Assembly: GCA_017427185.1 (NCBI GenBank) | Contig: JAFRTJ010000013.1 | Location: forward strand, 1-64,000 | Source of the DNA: Bacteroidaceae bacterium | GTDB taxonomy: Bacteria; Bacteroidota; Bacteroidia; Bacteroidales; Bacteroidaceae | Direction: 5' to 3' | DNA length: 64,000 nt | In this document: piece by piece, positions 52,430-63,700 of the stretch | Position numbering within the stretch: position 1 is the stretch's first letter | Layout: each line of letters opens with the position of its first letter | Position numbers and translations under genes: made by a program | The notes under the pieces: model-generated | Told to the model about the DNA's origin: nothing | The model's database searches: none | Seen by the model: the letters and a program-made list of their open reading frames with translations, nothing else

Positions 52430-54952
52430 ATGCACGAACACAATATCGAATCCACGAAAAAGAGAAGAACCTTTTGCAAAGCCTTGTCTTTGTATATGAA
52501 AAGGCACGTCCGCAGCACAGCTGTTTTGGCATTGTGGGGAATCTCTTATGCGGCAGCCATAGGGAGCCAACCTGTCAAGCCCTTATCGAAACCACTTGAG
52601 GGCTCGAAAGTCAACCTGTTCGAACTCTCTGATGTCCACATTACCAGCGGGCAGATGAAGACTATACAGGAACTCTCGCACAAGTACCTGCTGACGCTCG
52701 AACCAGACCGCCTGCTGTCTTGGTTCCGTCGCGAGGCTGGTCTCACACCGCTGGCTCAGCCCTATCCGCAATGGGAATCCGTCATCCACGACGAGTGGTC
52801 GCTGGCGGGACATATCATGGGCTTCTACCTCTCAGGCATGTCGATGATGTACCAGACAACGGGCGATCCTGCCATCCTGGAACGTCTGCGCTACAGCATT
52901 CACGGCTTGCGCGAGGCTCAGGATGCTGGAGGCGACGGCTACGTGGCTGCCACACGCATCGGACGGCACGTTTTCGAGGATGTGGCGGCAGGCAATTTCA
53001 AGACCACGAACCCCATGATCAACAACACATGGGAACCTGTCTATGTGATGAACAAACTGATGCTTGGCCTCTATGATGCCTATACGCTTTGCGGTATCGA
53101 CGAGGCAAGCATTGTGCTGACACGTTTGGCTGACTGGTTTGGAAAAAGTATCATCGACAAACTCGACCACGATGCCATGCAGAAACTACTCGTCTGCGAG
53201 CATGGAAGCATCAATGAATCCTATATCGACGTCTATCGCCTCACAGGCGAGGAACGTTATCTCAGATGGGCTGAACGACTTAACGACGAGGACATGTGGG
53301 TCCCGCTCTCGCAGGGAAAAGACATCCTGCAGGGCTGGCACGCCAATACCCAGATTCCCAAGTTCACGGGCTTTGTCGCTGTAGGAAGGGCCAACGGAGA
53401 CCAACGGATGTTGGACGCAGCCCATCTCTTCTGGGACATCGTGCTGAAGAACCATACTTGGGTAAACGGAGGAAACAGTTGCGGCGAACATTTCTTTTCA
53501 GAGGACAAATATATAGAAAAGGTAGAAGCTGCTGGAGGACCTGAATCGTGCAACTCAGTCAACATGATGCGGCTCACAGAAGCTCTCTACCAATGGGATG
53601 GCGACATGAGTCGCGTGGATTACTATGAGCGTGTCCTGCTGAATCACATTTTGGGGAATTTCGATCCTGAGACAGGTATGAGCTGCTACTACACCTCGAT
53701 GCGACCTGGGCAATACAAGGTCTATGCTGACCCCTACGGCTGTTTCTGGTGCTGCGTGGGCACAGGCTTGCAGGCTCCTGCAAAGCTTGCCAAGATGGTT
53801 TATGCCTATCAGGCGGACACTCTCTTCGTGAACATGTTTGTGCCCTCAAGCCTCGAATGGAAAGAAAGAAACTTTGCCCTTGAGCAAAAGACATCATATC
53901 CTGACACGGACAAATCCGTCCTGATTGTGGAGCGGGGCGGACATATTGCGCTGGCGGTGCGATGCCCTTATTGGGTGGAACAGGGCAGCATGCGAGTCAA
54001 GGTGAATGGAAAGAACCATCGATACACCTTGCAGAAGGGAAAACCAGGAAGCCAATACATCGTGCTCAAACGTGACTGGCAGGAAGGCGACCGCATAGAC
54101 CTCTCGTTCAAACCTGTGCTCGATGTGCAGCCACTCAAAAGATTCAACCAATATGTCTCTATCCAGTACGGCGCGATGGTGATGGCGCAGAAGATAGACA
54201 ATCATGGGCTGACACATCACGATTTCATCAGCGTCAATACTGTGGCAGGAAAGACTCTCCCCCAGAACGAGATAACAACTCTGGTGGGATCTCTTGCAAC
54301 CATAAAGAAATCGATTCAGCGTGCCAAGGGTGACAGCCTCGTCCTTCTCTGCCAACAGCCAGGAAAGACTGAGCCAATCTCTCTGATTCCCTTCACTCGC
54401 CTGCTCTTCGACCGCTACGAAGTCTATTTCCCTCGTGTGGACACGCAAGCTCAGCTGGACTCCATCCAGTCCGTTGGTTATGGGAATTTGGGAACATTCT
54501 CGCCCAAGCCTGAACAACTGGCACGTTTCGAGCGCTTGCAGGTAGACCAAGTAAAGGTAACAGACAGGGATTCAGAGCGTGAGCATCGTATGGAATCCTA
54601 TTTCTCCAGTACAGGCGAAGACTTTGGCCAGCCTTGGCGCCATGCTGTTGACGGCGGCTTCTTCATGTATCAGATGCGTTGTCTGCCCGATAAACCGATG
54701 GCGATTGCTGTACGTTTTCGCCAGGACGATGCAGGAGAACGTCTCTTCGATCTGCAAGTGGACGGACGGACCATCCACACCTTCGACCATCGCCATCCCA
54801 TAGAGGGTGTGGAGAAACCACTTTATTACGAAGAAGTGGAAATCCCAGAAGAACTGACCAAAGGCAAGACTCACATCACTGTGAAGTTTAATGCCCATAA
54901 CCACAATATGGCTGGCGGCATCTTCGATCTCAGAACGATACGACACCCATAA
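52430..54952 (+). CDS. GH146/GH127-type beta-L-arabinofuranosidase (DUF1680) with C-terminal domains
   Basis: This 840-residue protein has a signal region with two possible starts (52430, or 52496 at MKRHVRSTAV). The (alpha/alpha)6 DUF1680 domain (about 55-580) has the zinc-thiolate residues PESCNS (E372, C374) and CFWCCVGTG (C438, C441, C442) of the cysteine-glycosidase family. The C-terminus has the extra DUF4986 and DUF6805-like domains (about 580-840) that separate GH146-type enzymes from small GH127. These enzymes remove beta-linked L-arabinofuranose, as from extensin or rhamnogalacturonan side chains. It is followed by a GH2 gene in the same direction (95-bp gap). Confidence 0.88.
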   Translation: MHEHNIESTKKRRTFCKALSLYMKRHVRSTAVLALWGISYAAAIGSQPVKPLSKPLEGSKVNLFELSDVHITSGQMKTIQELSHKYLLTLEPDRLLSWFRREAGLTPLAQPYPQWESVIHDEWSLAGHIMGFYLSGMSMMYQTTGDPAILERLRYSIHGLREAQDAGGDGYVAATRIGRHVFEDVAAGNFKTTNPMINNTWEPVYVMNKLMLGLYDAYTLCGIDEASIVLTRLADWFGKSIIDKLDHDAMQKLLVCEHGSINESYIDVYRLTGEERYLRWAERLNDEDMWVPLSQGKDILQGWHANTQIPKFTGFVAVGRANGDQRMLDAAHLFWDIVLKNHTWVNGGNSCGEHFFSEDKYIEKVEAAGGPESCNSVNMMRLTEALYQWDGDMSRVDYYERVLLNHILGNFDPETGMSCYYTSMRPGQYKVYADPYGCFWCCVGTGLQAPAKLAKMVYAYQADTLFVNMFVPSSLEWKERNFALEQKTSYPDTDKSVLIVERGGHIALAVRCPYWVEQGSMRVKVNGKNHRYTLQKGKPGSQYIVLKRDWQEGDRIDLSFKPVLDVQPLKRFNQYVSIQYGAMVMAQKIDNHGLTHHDFISVNTVAGKTLPQNEITTLVGSLATIKKSIQRAKGDSLVLLCQQPGKTEPISLIPFTRLLFDRYEVYFPRVDTQAQLDSIQSVGYGNLGTFSPKPEQLARFERLQVDQVKVTDRDSEREHRMESYFSSTGEDFGQPWRHAVDGGFFMYQMRCLPDKPMAIAVRFRQDDAGERLFDLQVDGRTIHTFDHRHPIEGVEKPLYYEEVEIPEELTKGKTHITVKFNAHNHNMAGGIFDLRTIRHP

Positions 54953-55047
54953 GCCTATGACAGAATCATCCATGCTTCCCTTGCCCTTCCGCAACACGTT
55001 GCATGCACTCACAAAAAATTGACCTATAGAGAAATTATCAAGAAAAG

Positions 55048-56844
55048 ATGAAAAAGAGATTTACTTCACTCGTGCTGATAGCAGCATCGCTGCTCACCAT
55101 ACAAGCACAACAGGTGCCGCAAGTCGGCAATATCCTTGGCCGGAACATCTCGTCGCTCAACGGCAAATGGCACTACATCGTTGACGTGCAGGAAGAAGGC
55201 TATTACGACTACCGCATGAACCCCACACAGAACGGATTCTTCCGCAACGCGAAACCACAACGGCCAGAAGACCTGATCGAGTATGATTTCGACAAAGCTG
55301 AAGAGATGCCTGTGCCATCTGATTGGAACACACGCGACGAACGATTGTTTTTCTACGAAGGTACCGTCTGGTTCTACAGGAAGTTCAATGTCGAAAAGTC
55401 AGCTTTGAAAGAAGGTCGACGCAAACTGCTCTACTTCGGAGCTGTCAACTACGATGCTCACGTCTATGTGAACGGACGCCATATGGGACACCATATCGGC
55501 GGCTTCACTCCTTTCAACTTCGACGTAACTGACCAACTGAAGGAGGGTGAGAACTTCGTCATCGTAAAGGTCGACAACAAACGTCATGCAGAAGATGTGC
55601 CTACACAGATATTTGACTGGTGGAACTACGGCGGCATCACGCGTGACGTGCTACTCGTCGATGTTCCAGCCACATACGTGGAGAACTATTCTCTGCAACT
55701 GCTCAGCCTTGAGGGACGGCAATTGGGATTTACTGTCAAGTTGAACAAAGCAGAGGCTGGTCAAAAGGTGACCTTGCGCATTCCAGAACTGAAACTGGAA
55801 AAAAACATCACGACGTCTGACAACGGCACAGCCACCACCTTTATGAAGGCAAAACCACAGCTGTGGTGCCCCAATAATCCAAAACTATACAAGGTGGAAA
55901 TCACAATGAATGGAGAAACCATTACCGACGAGATAGGCTTCCGCAAGATTGAGACACGAGGAAAGCAGATCCTGCTCAACGGTGAACCCATTTTCCTGAA
56001 AGGCATCAGCATCCACGAGGAGAAACCTTATGGCGGCGGACGTGCCAACTGCACGGAAGATGCACACACATTGCTCTCGTGGGCAAAGGAACTGGGTTGC
56101 AACTTCGTGCGACTGGCCCATTATCCTCACAACGAGTATGCTGTACGCGAAGCAGAGCGTATGGGCATAATGGTGTGGTCGGAGATTCCTGTCTATTGGA
56201 CCATCGCGTGGAAGAACTTTGCCACTTACCAGAATGCTGAGGCTCAGTTGCATGACATGATTGCCCGCGACCACAACCGAGCAAACGTCATCATCTGGTC
56301 CATTGCCAACGAAACACCTCATTCGCCCGAACGCGACCAGTTCTTAGGTCGCCTGGCCACTTATGCCCGTTCACAAGATTCAACGCGCCTCATCTCGATG
56401 GCAATGGAGGTGACAGGAGCGTCGAACTATCACAACAAACTACAGGACAACATGAACAAGTACGTTGATGTAGTGTCATTCAATCAGTACATAGGTTGGT
56501 ATCGCGATGTGAACGATGCGCCCAAGATGACGTGGGAGATTCCTTACAACAAGCCTGTTATTATCAGCGAGTTCGGTGGCGGTGCCAGAGCTGGACTTCA
56601 TGGTGAAAAGAACCAGCGATGGACAGAAGAATTCCAAGAGAACCTCTATCGGGAGAACACAGCGATGCTTGACAAGATTGACGGCTTGGCCGGTACCACA
56701 CCCTGGATTCTAAAGGACTTCCGTTCACCCCGTCGTGTACTCACCGGCATTCAGGACTATTACAACCGCAAGGGACTCATCAGCGATCAGGGTGAGAAAA
56801 AACTTGCCTTCGACGTGCTGAAGAAGTGGTACGAGGGAAAATAG
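55048..56844 (+). CDS. GH2 family glycoside hydrolase (beta-glucuronidase or beta-galactosidase type)
   Basis: This 598-residue protein has a signal peptide (MKKRFTSLVLIAASLLTIQAQ). The GH2 sandwich, Ig-like and barrel domains follow in order: NISSLNGKWHYI (sugar-binding domain), YNVDAH-like VNYDAHVYVNGRHMGHHIGGFTPF, and the barrel from about 300. The acid/base is E422 in IIWSIANETP, and the nucleophile is E508 in IISEFGGG. The short length (about 600) and the WNYGGITRDV segment favour the beta-glucuronidase-like branch. The gene is followed by a terminator hairpin. Confidence 0.88.
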   Translation: MKKRFTSLVLIAASLLTIQAQQVPQVGNILGRNISSLNGKWHYIVDVQEEGYYDYRMNPTQNGFFRNAKPQRPEDLIEYDFDKAEEMPVPSDWNTRDERLFFYEGTVWFYRKFNVEKSALKEGRRKLLYFGAVNYDAHVYVNGRHMGHHIGGFTPFNFDVTDQLKEGENFVIVKVDNKRHAEDVPTQIFDWWNYGGITRDVLLVDVPATYVENYSLQLLSLEGRQLGFTVKLNKAEAGQKVTLRIPELKLEKNITTSDNGTATTFMKAKPQLWCPNNPKLYKVEITMNGETITDEIGFRKIETRGKQILLNGEPIFLKGISIHEEKPYGGGRANCTEDAHTLLSWAKELGCNFVRLAHYPHNEYAVREAERMGIMVWSEIPVYWTIAWKNFATYQNAEAQLHDMIARDHNRANVIIWSIANETPHSPERDQFLGRLATYARSQDSTRLISMAMEVTGASNYHNKLQDNMNKYVDVVSFNQYIGWYRDVNDAPKMTWEIPYNKPVIISEFGGGARAGLHGEKNQRWTEEFQENLYRENTAMLDKIDGLAGTTPWILKDFRSPRRVLTGIQDYYNRKGLISDQGEKKLAFDVLKKWYEGK

Positions 56845-56867
56845 AAGAAACATGATTCCCCTCATAC

Positions 56868-56907
56868 AAAAAAGCACCATGCCGACATAATTGGCACGGT
56901 GCTTTTT
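56868..56907. terminator. Bidirectional terminator between GH2 and GH3 genes
   Basis: AAAAAAGCACC and GGTGCTTTTT arms with inner TGCC/GGCA pairing flank an AT-rich loop. Both ends carry A or T runs. The genes on either side are convergent. Confidence 0.85.
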
Positions 56908-56925
56908 ATTTAATGAATGGATGTC

Positions 56926-59469
56926 TTATTTCTCCAACCTGATATCGGCTGATGAAGCTCCCACCATTACCTTGGGCAGTCCCTGGGGAACGACGAACTG
57001 TTTATTTGACTCACTCCAATAGCGCAAGTCTTCGCGGCGCAGATGGATGGTCACTTCTTTGCTCTCACCACGCTTGAGGTGGACACGCTTGAATCCGCGC
57101 AACTCCTTCAGCGGAGCTTTCCCCTCGTATTCGGAAAGACGCGTATATACCTGAGCTACCTCATCGCCATCGCACTCACCAGTATTCTCTAAAGTGAACG
57201 TTACATCAACGTTCTCTCCCTTATCCTCAACATTCAGTCCAGAATACTTAAACTGTGTGTAACTCAGTCCATAGCCAAAGGGATAGAGTACTTCTTTCTC
57301 AAAATATTTGTAGGTACGTTTTGTTATATCATAATCGTTGAAGGGAGGCAAGTCCCTCATACTTCTATAGAACGTTAAGGGGAGACGGCCCGCAGGGTTA
57401 TACTGACCAAACAGAACCTCTGCCACTGCCGTACCGCCCTTCTCGCCAGGATACCAAGCATTGACGATGGCTGGTAAGTTTTCCTGTTCCCAATTCAAAG
57501 ACAGAGAGCTCCCTGCAACCAGTACCAAAATGATGTTGGGATTTACCTTGACAAGTTCTTGCAGGAACTCCTGCTGATCAGCTGGCAGAGTTATCTCATC
57601 GCGATCCTTGCCTTCACGTTCGATGGTACGGTTAATCCCCATCACAGCCACTACAGCATCGCACTCTTTGGCCAATTCACCAGCTCTACCGTAGAGGGCT
57701 AATCTTTCGTTGGTAGCTGGTGTCGGGATTTTCCAACTAAGTCGGGCCAACGAGTAGTCTCTGATATTCTGGAACTCAGCCTTCAGGTTGTAATCACGAC
57801 CACCCTCCAAACGTATGGCCACTGTATCGCATCCATCATGATGGCTCTCCCAAACGTCTGTCACCTTCTGCCCGTCAAGATACAATCGGCCACCTCTCTC
57901 TGCCTCAAAACGAATAACATAGTTTCCCGTTACTGGCGGACGCAACTTGCCAGTCCAGCGAATGCAGTATGGTGCTGTGGGTACGAAAGGATCAGGTGCC
58001 TGATTGGAAGGCTCAAAGTTGATCCATTCCTCTTTTCTGACAGTAGGGGTACCTTCCATGTTATCACTATCGAAATATTCAGCCGTCAACCCTTCAGGGA
58101 AGAACTCAGGAGCCACCACTTCCTTGTCCGCACGAGCCGATTTCCAGGGAGCATACTTTACTTCAATGTCCTTGCCAGCTAAAGTCTTGATACCTTCAAG
58201 CACAGAAACTGGGTTTGAAGCAGGTATACCGCTATAATCGCCAAATACGCAGTCGGCAGCATTCACGCCCACCACAGCCAGCGAGTGAATCTTCTTGTTG
58301 TCCAGCGGCAGGATATTGCCTTCATTCTTCAGGAGCACAATAGCTTCGCGTGCAGCCTGCAGAGCCATCTGCTGATGCTCACTGGAGCCGATTACGTCAG
58401 GCGAGATTTTTGAATAGGGACAGCTCTCAGGAGCATCAAAGAAGCCTAACCTCATCCTGGCTGTCAAGATACGGCGAGCAGCACGATTGATGTCTTCGTC
58501 AGACACCATGCCCAGTTCGTATGCTTTCTGCAGGGGCTCAATGTAGCAATCGTCTCCACATTCCAAATCAAGTCCAGCCTTCAGAGCCAATGTGGCAGCT
58601 GTCAACTTTTCTCTCACAAAGTGATGACCTGACTGAATCAGATGTACACCTCCACAGTCCGAAACCACATAGCCCTTAAAGCCCCATTCGTCACGCAGCA
58701 ATTTAGTGAGAAGCCATGGATTGGCAGTACAGGGTATGCCGTTGATGGAATTGTAAGCTGACATGATAGAGGCCGCACCACCACGACGTACACAAGCCTC
58801 GTAAGCAGGCAAATAGTATTCGCGCAACTGCTTCTCTGAAATATCAGCATTTGCCTCGAAACGATTGGATTCAATGTTGTTGCAGGCAAAGTGCTTGGGA
58901 GTGGACACAACTTTTAGATATCGTTTGTCGTTACCCTGCAATCCCTTGACGAAAGCTGTTCCCATTTCTCCAGTAAGGAAAGGATCTTCTCCATACGTTT
59001 CAGGCGTGCGGCCCCATCGAGGATCACGAGCCATATTGATAGTGGGTGACCAGAATGTCAGCAAGTCGCTGAACTGTTCTTTCTGATTAGCTCCTTGTTC
59101 CAATTCGTTCCATCTGGCACGTGCCTCATCGCTGATAACAGTTGAGATATTCTGCATCAACTCAGTATCCCACATGGCTGCCAAGCCAATAGCCTGAGGA
59201 AACACGGTGAAACGACCTGGACGAACCACACCATGCAATGCCTCATTGCCATGATAGTATTTGGGGAATCCCAGACGTTCATTGGCTGGCGAGGTAGCCC
59301 GCATCAAATCGATTTTCTCATTCACAGTAAGGCGATCCAGCAGGTCGTCAACACGCTTTTCAATGGACAGCGACTCGTTCTGATATGGCAGTTTATCGCC
59401 ATTCTTACATCCGCTCCAAGCCATCACTATCATAATACAGGTAATAATGCGAATAAATGTCTTTCTCAT
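56926..59469 (-). CDS. GH3 family glycoside hydrolase with inserted PA14 domain, lipoprotein
   Basis: This 847-residue protein has a lipobox (MAWSGC, C21). The GH3 N-terminal barrel has the nucleophile D271 in GYVVSDCGGVH and KHFACNN with the conserved KH. A C-terminal sandwich domain is interrupted by a PA14 domain (about 455-600, GLTAEYFDSDNMEGTPTVRKEEWINFEP to FQNIRDYSLARLSW). A fibronectin-III-like end closes the protein. PA14 insertions can close the active site and bind the +1 sugar. Substrate could be a beta-glucoside or beta-xyloside. Confidence 0.9.
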   Translation of the reverse strand: MRKTFIRIITCIMIVMAWSGCKNGDKLPYQNESLSIEKRVDDLLDRLTVNEKIDLMRATSPANERLGFPKYYHGNEALHGVVRPGRFTVFPQAIGLAAMWDTELMQNISTVISDEARARWNELEQGANQKEQFSDLLTFWSPTINMARDPRWGRTPETYGEDPFLTGEMGTAFVKGLQGNDKRYLKVVSTPKHFACNNIESNRFEANADISEKQLREYYLPAYEACVRRGGAASIMSAYNSINGIPCTANPWLLTKLLRDEWGFKGYVVSDCGGVHLIQSGHHFVREKLTAATLALKAGLDLECGDDCYIEPLQKAYELGMVSDEDINRAARRILTARMRLGFFDAPESCPYSKISPDVIGSSEHQQMALQAAREAIVLLKNEGNILPLDNKKIHSLAVVGVNAADCVFGDYSGIPASNPVSVLEGIKTLAGKDIEVKYAPWKSARADKEVVAPEFFPEGLTAEYFDSDNMEGTPTVRKEEWINFEPSNQAPDPFVPTAPYCIRWTGKLRPPVTGNYVIRFEAERGGRLYLDGQKVTDVWESHHDGCDTVAIRLEGGRDYNLKAEFQNIRDYSLARLSWKIPTPATNERLALYGRAGELAKECDAVVAVMGINRTIEREGKDRDEITLPADQQEFLQELVKVNPNIILVLVAGSSLSLNWEQENLPAIVNAWYPGEKGGTAVAEVLFGQYNPAGRLPLTFYRSMRDLPPFNDYDITKRTYKYFEKEVLYPFGYGLSYTQFKYSGLNVEDKGENVDVTFTLENTGECDGDEVAQVYTRLSEYEGKAPLKELRGFKRVHLKRGESKEVTIHLRREDLRYWSESNKQFVVPQGLPKVMVGASSADIRLEK

Positions 59470-59524
59470 TTTGGGTGATTTTATGTTAAGGATTTTTTTA
59501 TATCAATATCTCAATTAGTTCTCT

Positions 59525-60259
59525 TTACCAGTCATCGTCTTCATTGCCTACAATACCATTCTTAACAGCCTCCTCAGCTTTGTCCATGATGGCATTAGAG
59601 TACGCATGAGTCATGACGAGAGCCTTCGCACAGGTCCGCTTCTTGGAATCCTTTTCCACGAATGGATAATGGTGGGCTATCTCCCATTGCTCGTCGTAGA
59701 GGAAGGCATTGGTCTTGTCGTCCTTCTTGCGTTTCGAATCTCCGAAAGTCCTTTCGTCAGAATCCACCAGACTGATCCATCCACCGCTGATATCAGCCAA
59801 GATGTCATAGCTCTGCACGGTAAAAGTCACACGAACCTTTTCCTCCTTAATATCAATACGTATCACGGGGGTGATGCTCACAGAGTATTTGTTGAGCGTT
59901 CCTGTATGCTGGGCAATGTTGGGAATGGTAGACGTGATGATAATGCTACCAGCATCCTTGTCGTTAAGTGTAATAGCCTGTTTGTCCTTGAAGGTGGCAG
60001 TAGCCCAGTAGTTCAAAGTCAGATAAAGCTGTTGTTTTGTCTTCCCTGGCGCCTCAATCACTTGCTGGTAAGTAAGACTCTCGTTTTTATCGAGTGTCAA
60101 ATCTGAGGCCAGATTCTTGGCTGCATCTATCCACTTGTCGCCATAACGTTCCTTGGCATATTTCTCCAGGTCAGCAGCCTTCATCACTTGTGCCTGCGTG
60201 CCAATCGTGCCGAATATCGTCAGGAGCAGCGTCATTAGGATTGTTACTTTCTGTTTCAT
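59525..60259 (-). CDS. Secreted DUF4468-domain protein
   Basis: This 244-residue protein has a signal peptide (MKQKVTILMTLLLTIFGTIGTQA). The start at 60259 is chosen because earlier in-frame codons encode a non-signal stretch. The middle is a TBP-like DUF4468 fold (YLTLNYWATATFKDKQAITLNDKDAGSIIITSTIPN to VRVTFTVQSYDILAD). DUF4468 proteins are common in Bacteroidales; no function is known to me. Its place next to GH3 (55-bp gap) may be chance. Confidence 0.8.
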   Translation of the reverse strand: MKQKVTILMTLLLTIFGTIGTQAQVMKAADLEKYAKERYGDKWIDAAKNLASDLTLDKNESLTYQQVIEAPGKTKQQLYLTLNYWATATFKDKQAITLNDKDAGSIIITSTIPNIAQHTGTLNKYSVSITPVIRIDIKEEKVRVTFTVQSYDILADISGGWISLVDSDERTFGDSKRKKDDKTNAFLYDEQWEIAHHYPFVEKDSKKRTCAKALVMTHAYSNAIMDKAEEAVKNGIVGNEDDDW

Positions 60260-60472
60260 TGTTTCTTGTGGTTTATCGTCTTTATTTAATTTGAATGCAA
60301 AGAAAAAGAAAATATTTGACATTACCATCTTTTTGCTCTTAAATCTTCTTAAACCAACTCTTTTTTGACAAGAAACATTGATTCATTCATCCTTCAGGGA
60401 AGATGATTGCCATATGTCTGATATCTTTGGGAATGTCAACGTTTTTTTTTGTGTCGTAATGAGATAATTTTG

Positions 60473-60480
60473 TATCTTTG
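60473..60480 (+). promoter_or_regulatory. -7 box of the GH127-propeller gene
   Basis: TATCTTTG (60473-60480) has a TTTG (60448-60451) at 21 bp. The predicted leader is over 230 bases long, unlike the short leaders elsewhere in the window. Confidence 0.55.
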
Positions 60481-60723
60481 CAAACGTAAAACGTTGAAAT
60501 GACATCATAATTTATACAATGAAAAGAATGTTTCGGATGGCAATAGCTACCATAATGGTACAATGAACGCCCCTGCATAGTTGTCAGAACCATATCGTAC
60601 AGATGAAGCACGTCCTGACGACACACTATGGGTACTCCAACCTCCCTCGATCGTTAACTAAAGAAGTGAATAAAAGTATAAGAATAATTCCCCCACCTTT
60701 CATCATAAAAAAGAAAATGACCA
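60481..60723 (+). other. Long leader with a short, interrupted reading frame
   Basis: An ATG at 60519 opens a 15-codon frame (MKRMFRMAIATIMVQ, signal-like) that stops. The same frame reopens at 60603 (MKHVLTTHYGYSNLP) and runs to beyond the start of the next gene. It may be the remnant of a secreted-protein gene, a leader peptide, or chance. Confidence 0.3.
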
Positions 60724-63700
60724 ATGACCAAAAGACTGTTTGAGTTGCTAATTACCTTCATCCCCTTGATGGCATGGGGAAATGGAATAAGCAACACGAG
60801 AAAAGTGAATCAAGTAGACTTTTCACATGTGAGGATAAACGACAAATTCTGGTCACTCCGATTGGAGAGACATTCATCAGCAACTCTACCCGTATGTATT
60901 GACCAGATAGAGCACCAGACAGGACGTCTCAACAATTTCAGGAATGCTGCCGCAAAAAGTGGAAGCCATTCAGGCATCTTCTACGATGATAGCGATGTCT
61001 ACAAAGCAATGGAAGGCATGGCATATTCGTTGATTGTAAATCCCAATCCAGCCCTCGAAAACAAGTTGGACGAGTGGATAGATATCATTGGTGCTGCCCA
61101 ACTGGAGGATGGATACCTGAACACTTATTTCACTCTAACCACGGAGAAAAGGTGGAAAGACATGGACAAGCACGAAATGTACTGTGCAGGCCATCTGATA
61201 GAAGCAGGTGTGGCTTACTATAAAGCTACGGGTAAAAGGAAGCTACTCGACATCGGCCAACGTTTTGCTGACCACATGATGACTGTTTTTGGGAAAGGAA
61301 AGCGACACTGGGTAGCTGGCCATGAGGAAATAGAACTTGCTTTAGTAAAACTCTACGAGATAACCAGCGAACAAAAATACCTTGATTTTGCCTACTGGCT
61401 GCTTGAAGAGCGCGGACATGGCTACGGCAGCAATGGAAGGAACAGCAATTGGAACAAAACTTATTACCAAGATGCTGTTCCTGTGAAGGATTTGCGCAAG
61501 ATTGGCGGACATGCAGTAAGGGCGATGTATCTGTTCTGTGGAATGGCCGACGTAGCTTCGTACCTTGACAACGTCGACTACATGAATGCCCTAGATGCTT
61601 TATGGCACAACACTGTCGACTGTAACATGTATGTAACAGGCGGCATAGGCTCGTCTGCAGCAAACGAAGGTTTTACGCGAGATTATGATCTTCCCAACGT
61701 TTCTGCCTATTGTGAAACCTGTGCATCTGTGGGAATGGTGTTGTGGAATCACCGCATGAACCTCCTTACTGGTGATGGAAAGTATGTTGACGTACTGGAG
61801 CGAACGCTTTATAATGCTCTGCTGGCTGGCATCAATCTGGCAGGCGACCGATTCTTCTATGTGAATCCCCTCGAGAGCGCGGGCAATCATCATCGACAGG
61901 CATGGTACGGCACAGCCTGCTGCCCAAGCAACTTGTCGCGTTTCCTTCCTTCAATGGGAAGCTATATCTATGGTACCAGTGAGGATGAGCTTTGGGTGAA
62001 CCTGTATATTGGCAACGAAGCAAACATGAGCATCGGCATTTTACCGTTGAAAGTGAACTTGAAGACCGAGTATCCCTGGGACGGAACTGTCAGCATCACG
62101 TTCGACAAGCCCCTCGCTGGAAAAAAAGTTCGTCTGCGCATACCTGGGTGGTGCAAAAGCTATACCATCACGTTAGGAGAGACCTCTGTGGCAGCACCTG
62201 TCGAGCAAGGCTATGCTGTCCTCCAGATGAATGGCGAGACAAAGATTGAACTGAAACTCGACATGCCTGTTGAGAAAGTGGAAGCCGATCCACACGTGAC
62301 TGAGGACTTGGGTTGTCGTGCAATACAGCGAGGACCTATAGTGTATTGTGCAGAATTGGCAGACAATAGCCCAACGGTCCTGGAAAACTTCGTCGTCACC
62401 TCCAAAACCTCCTTTGCCGTGAGGTCTTTTACCACCATCTTGGACGGAGTACGCATGATTCTGGCTGGCAACAGCAATGCAACTTTAAAAATGATACCCT
62501 ATTATGCATGGGAGAATCGTCAAGGAAGCAAGATGAAAGTGTGGCTCCACAACGAAGATTACGACGAATTCCATAAGGATGTGTCTCTGAAACCATCCTT
62601 TGTCACTCACGATTGGGGATACCAGTATGCAAACATTGTACCCATAGACATGAAGAATGACGCACGCCAGGAACTCCTTATCGGAGCATGGTTCAAATAT
62701 GGAACCGAGACTCCGCGCCACAGTGTCATCCTGGAACCCGATGGCGATGGAACATGGAAGGAAAGGAAATCGCCTTTCAATATTGCCGACCGCCCATCCT
62801 TCTCTCCCGTTGACATCAATGGAGATGGCACGATGGACCTCGTCATGTTCGAGCAGACGGGAAACCAATCCGATGGCGTCTATTTGGGTAAAGGCGATGG
62901 GACCTTTACGAAACTGGCCCCCGTATTCATCGACTCCAAAAACGGACTGCCCAAAAACTACACAGGTCCCATAACAAGCCTCGCAGACATCATGTCGGGC
63001 GATGTGGCTGATTTCAACAACGATGGTCTGCTCGACATTGTCGGAATCGGACACCAATCCTCGCCAACCGTCGTGTTACTCAATCAGGGAGTCAAGAGCA
63101 ACAGGATTCTGCTTAAACCCATTTATTTCGACAACGGAATCACGGATCCTGAGGTTGACAAGAAAGACGGCAAACCATACACAAGCCGCAACTTCATCAC
63201 GGGTATGGTATTTGCTGCAGACTTCAACAACGACGGGCACCCCGACATCCTTGTCTCCTCAGACAATCGCGAGAGACAGAATTATGGAGCTGACTGGGAA
63301 CGTTATACCGAAGTTTACCTCAACAACGGCAACGGCACAGAGTTCACACGAACCTACTTTGCACAATCTTTGGGAGAAGGAAACGACGAAAAGCAGAATC
63401 CCTCAGTTTCTAATGGCGGTGTCGCCATTGCCGACTACAATGGCGACGGATTCCTCGACATCTTCCTGCAAGGTCCTGGCGGTTACTTCTGGTATTATTG
63501 GGATCACACATTCGTTGTGCTGAACGATGGCACAGGCCATTTCTCCCCAATGTCTACGAATGAATTCGACCGCCTCGACATACGCAACCAAAACAGCGTG
63601 TCAGGAGGTGCGCAAGCCTACGACTGGAATGGAGACGGCCTGATAGACATCATATACGAGGGCTGGTGCCCATCAGAGAACACAGAGACTGGCTACATCT

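Noticed and set aside
54993..55000. Single AACACGTT between the GH146-type and GH2 genes
   Set aside because: No convincing partners at plus or minus 22 bp, so it may be chance or a lone remnant.
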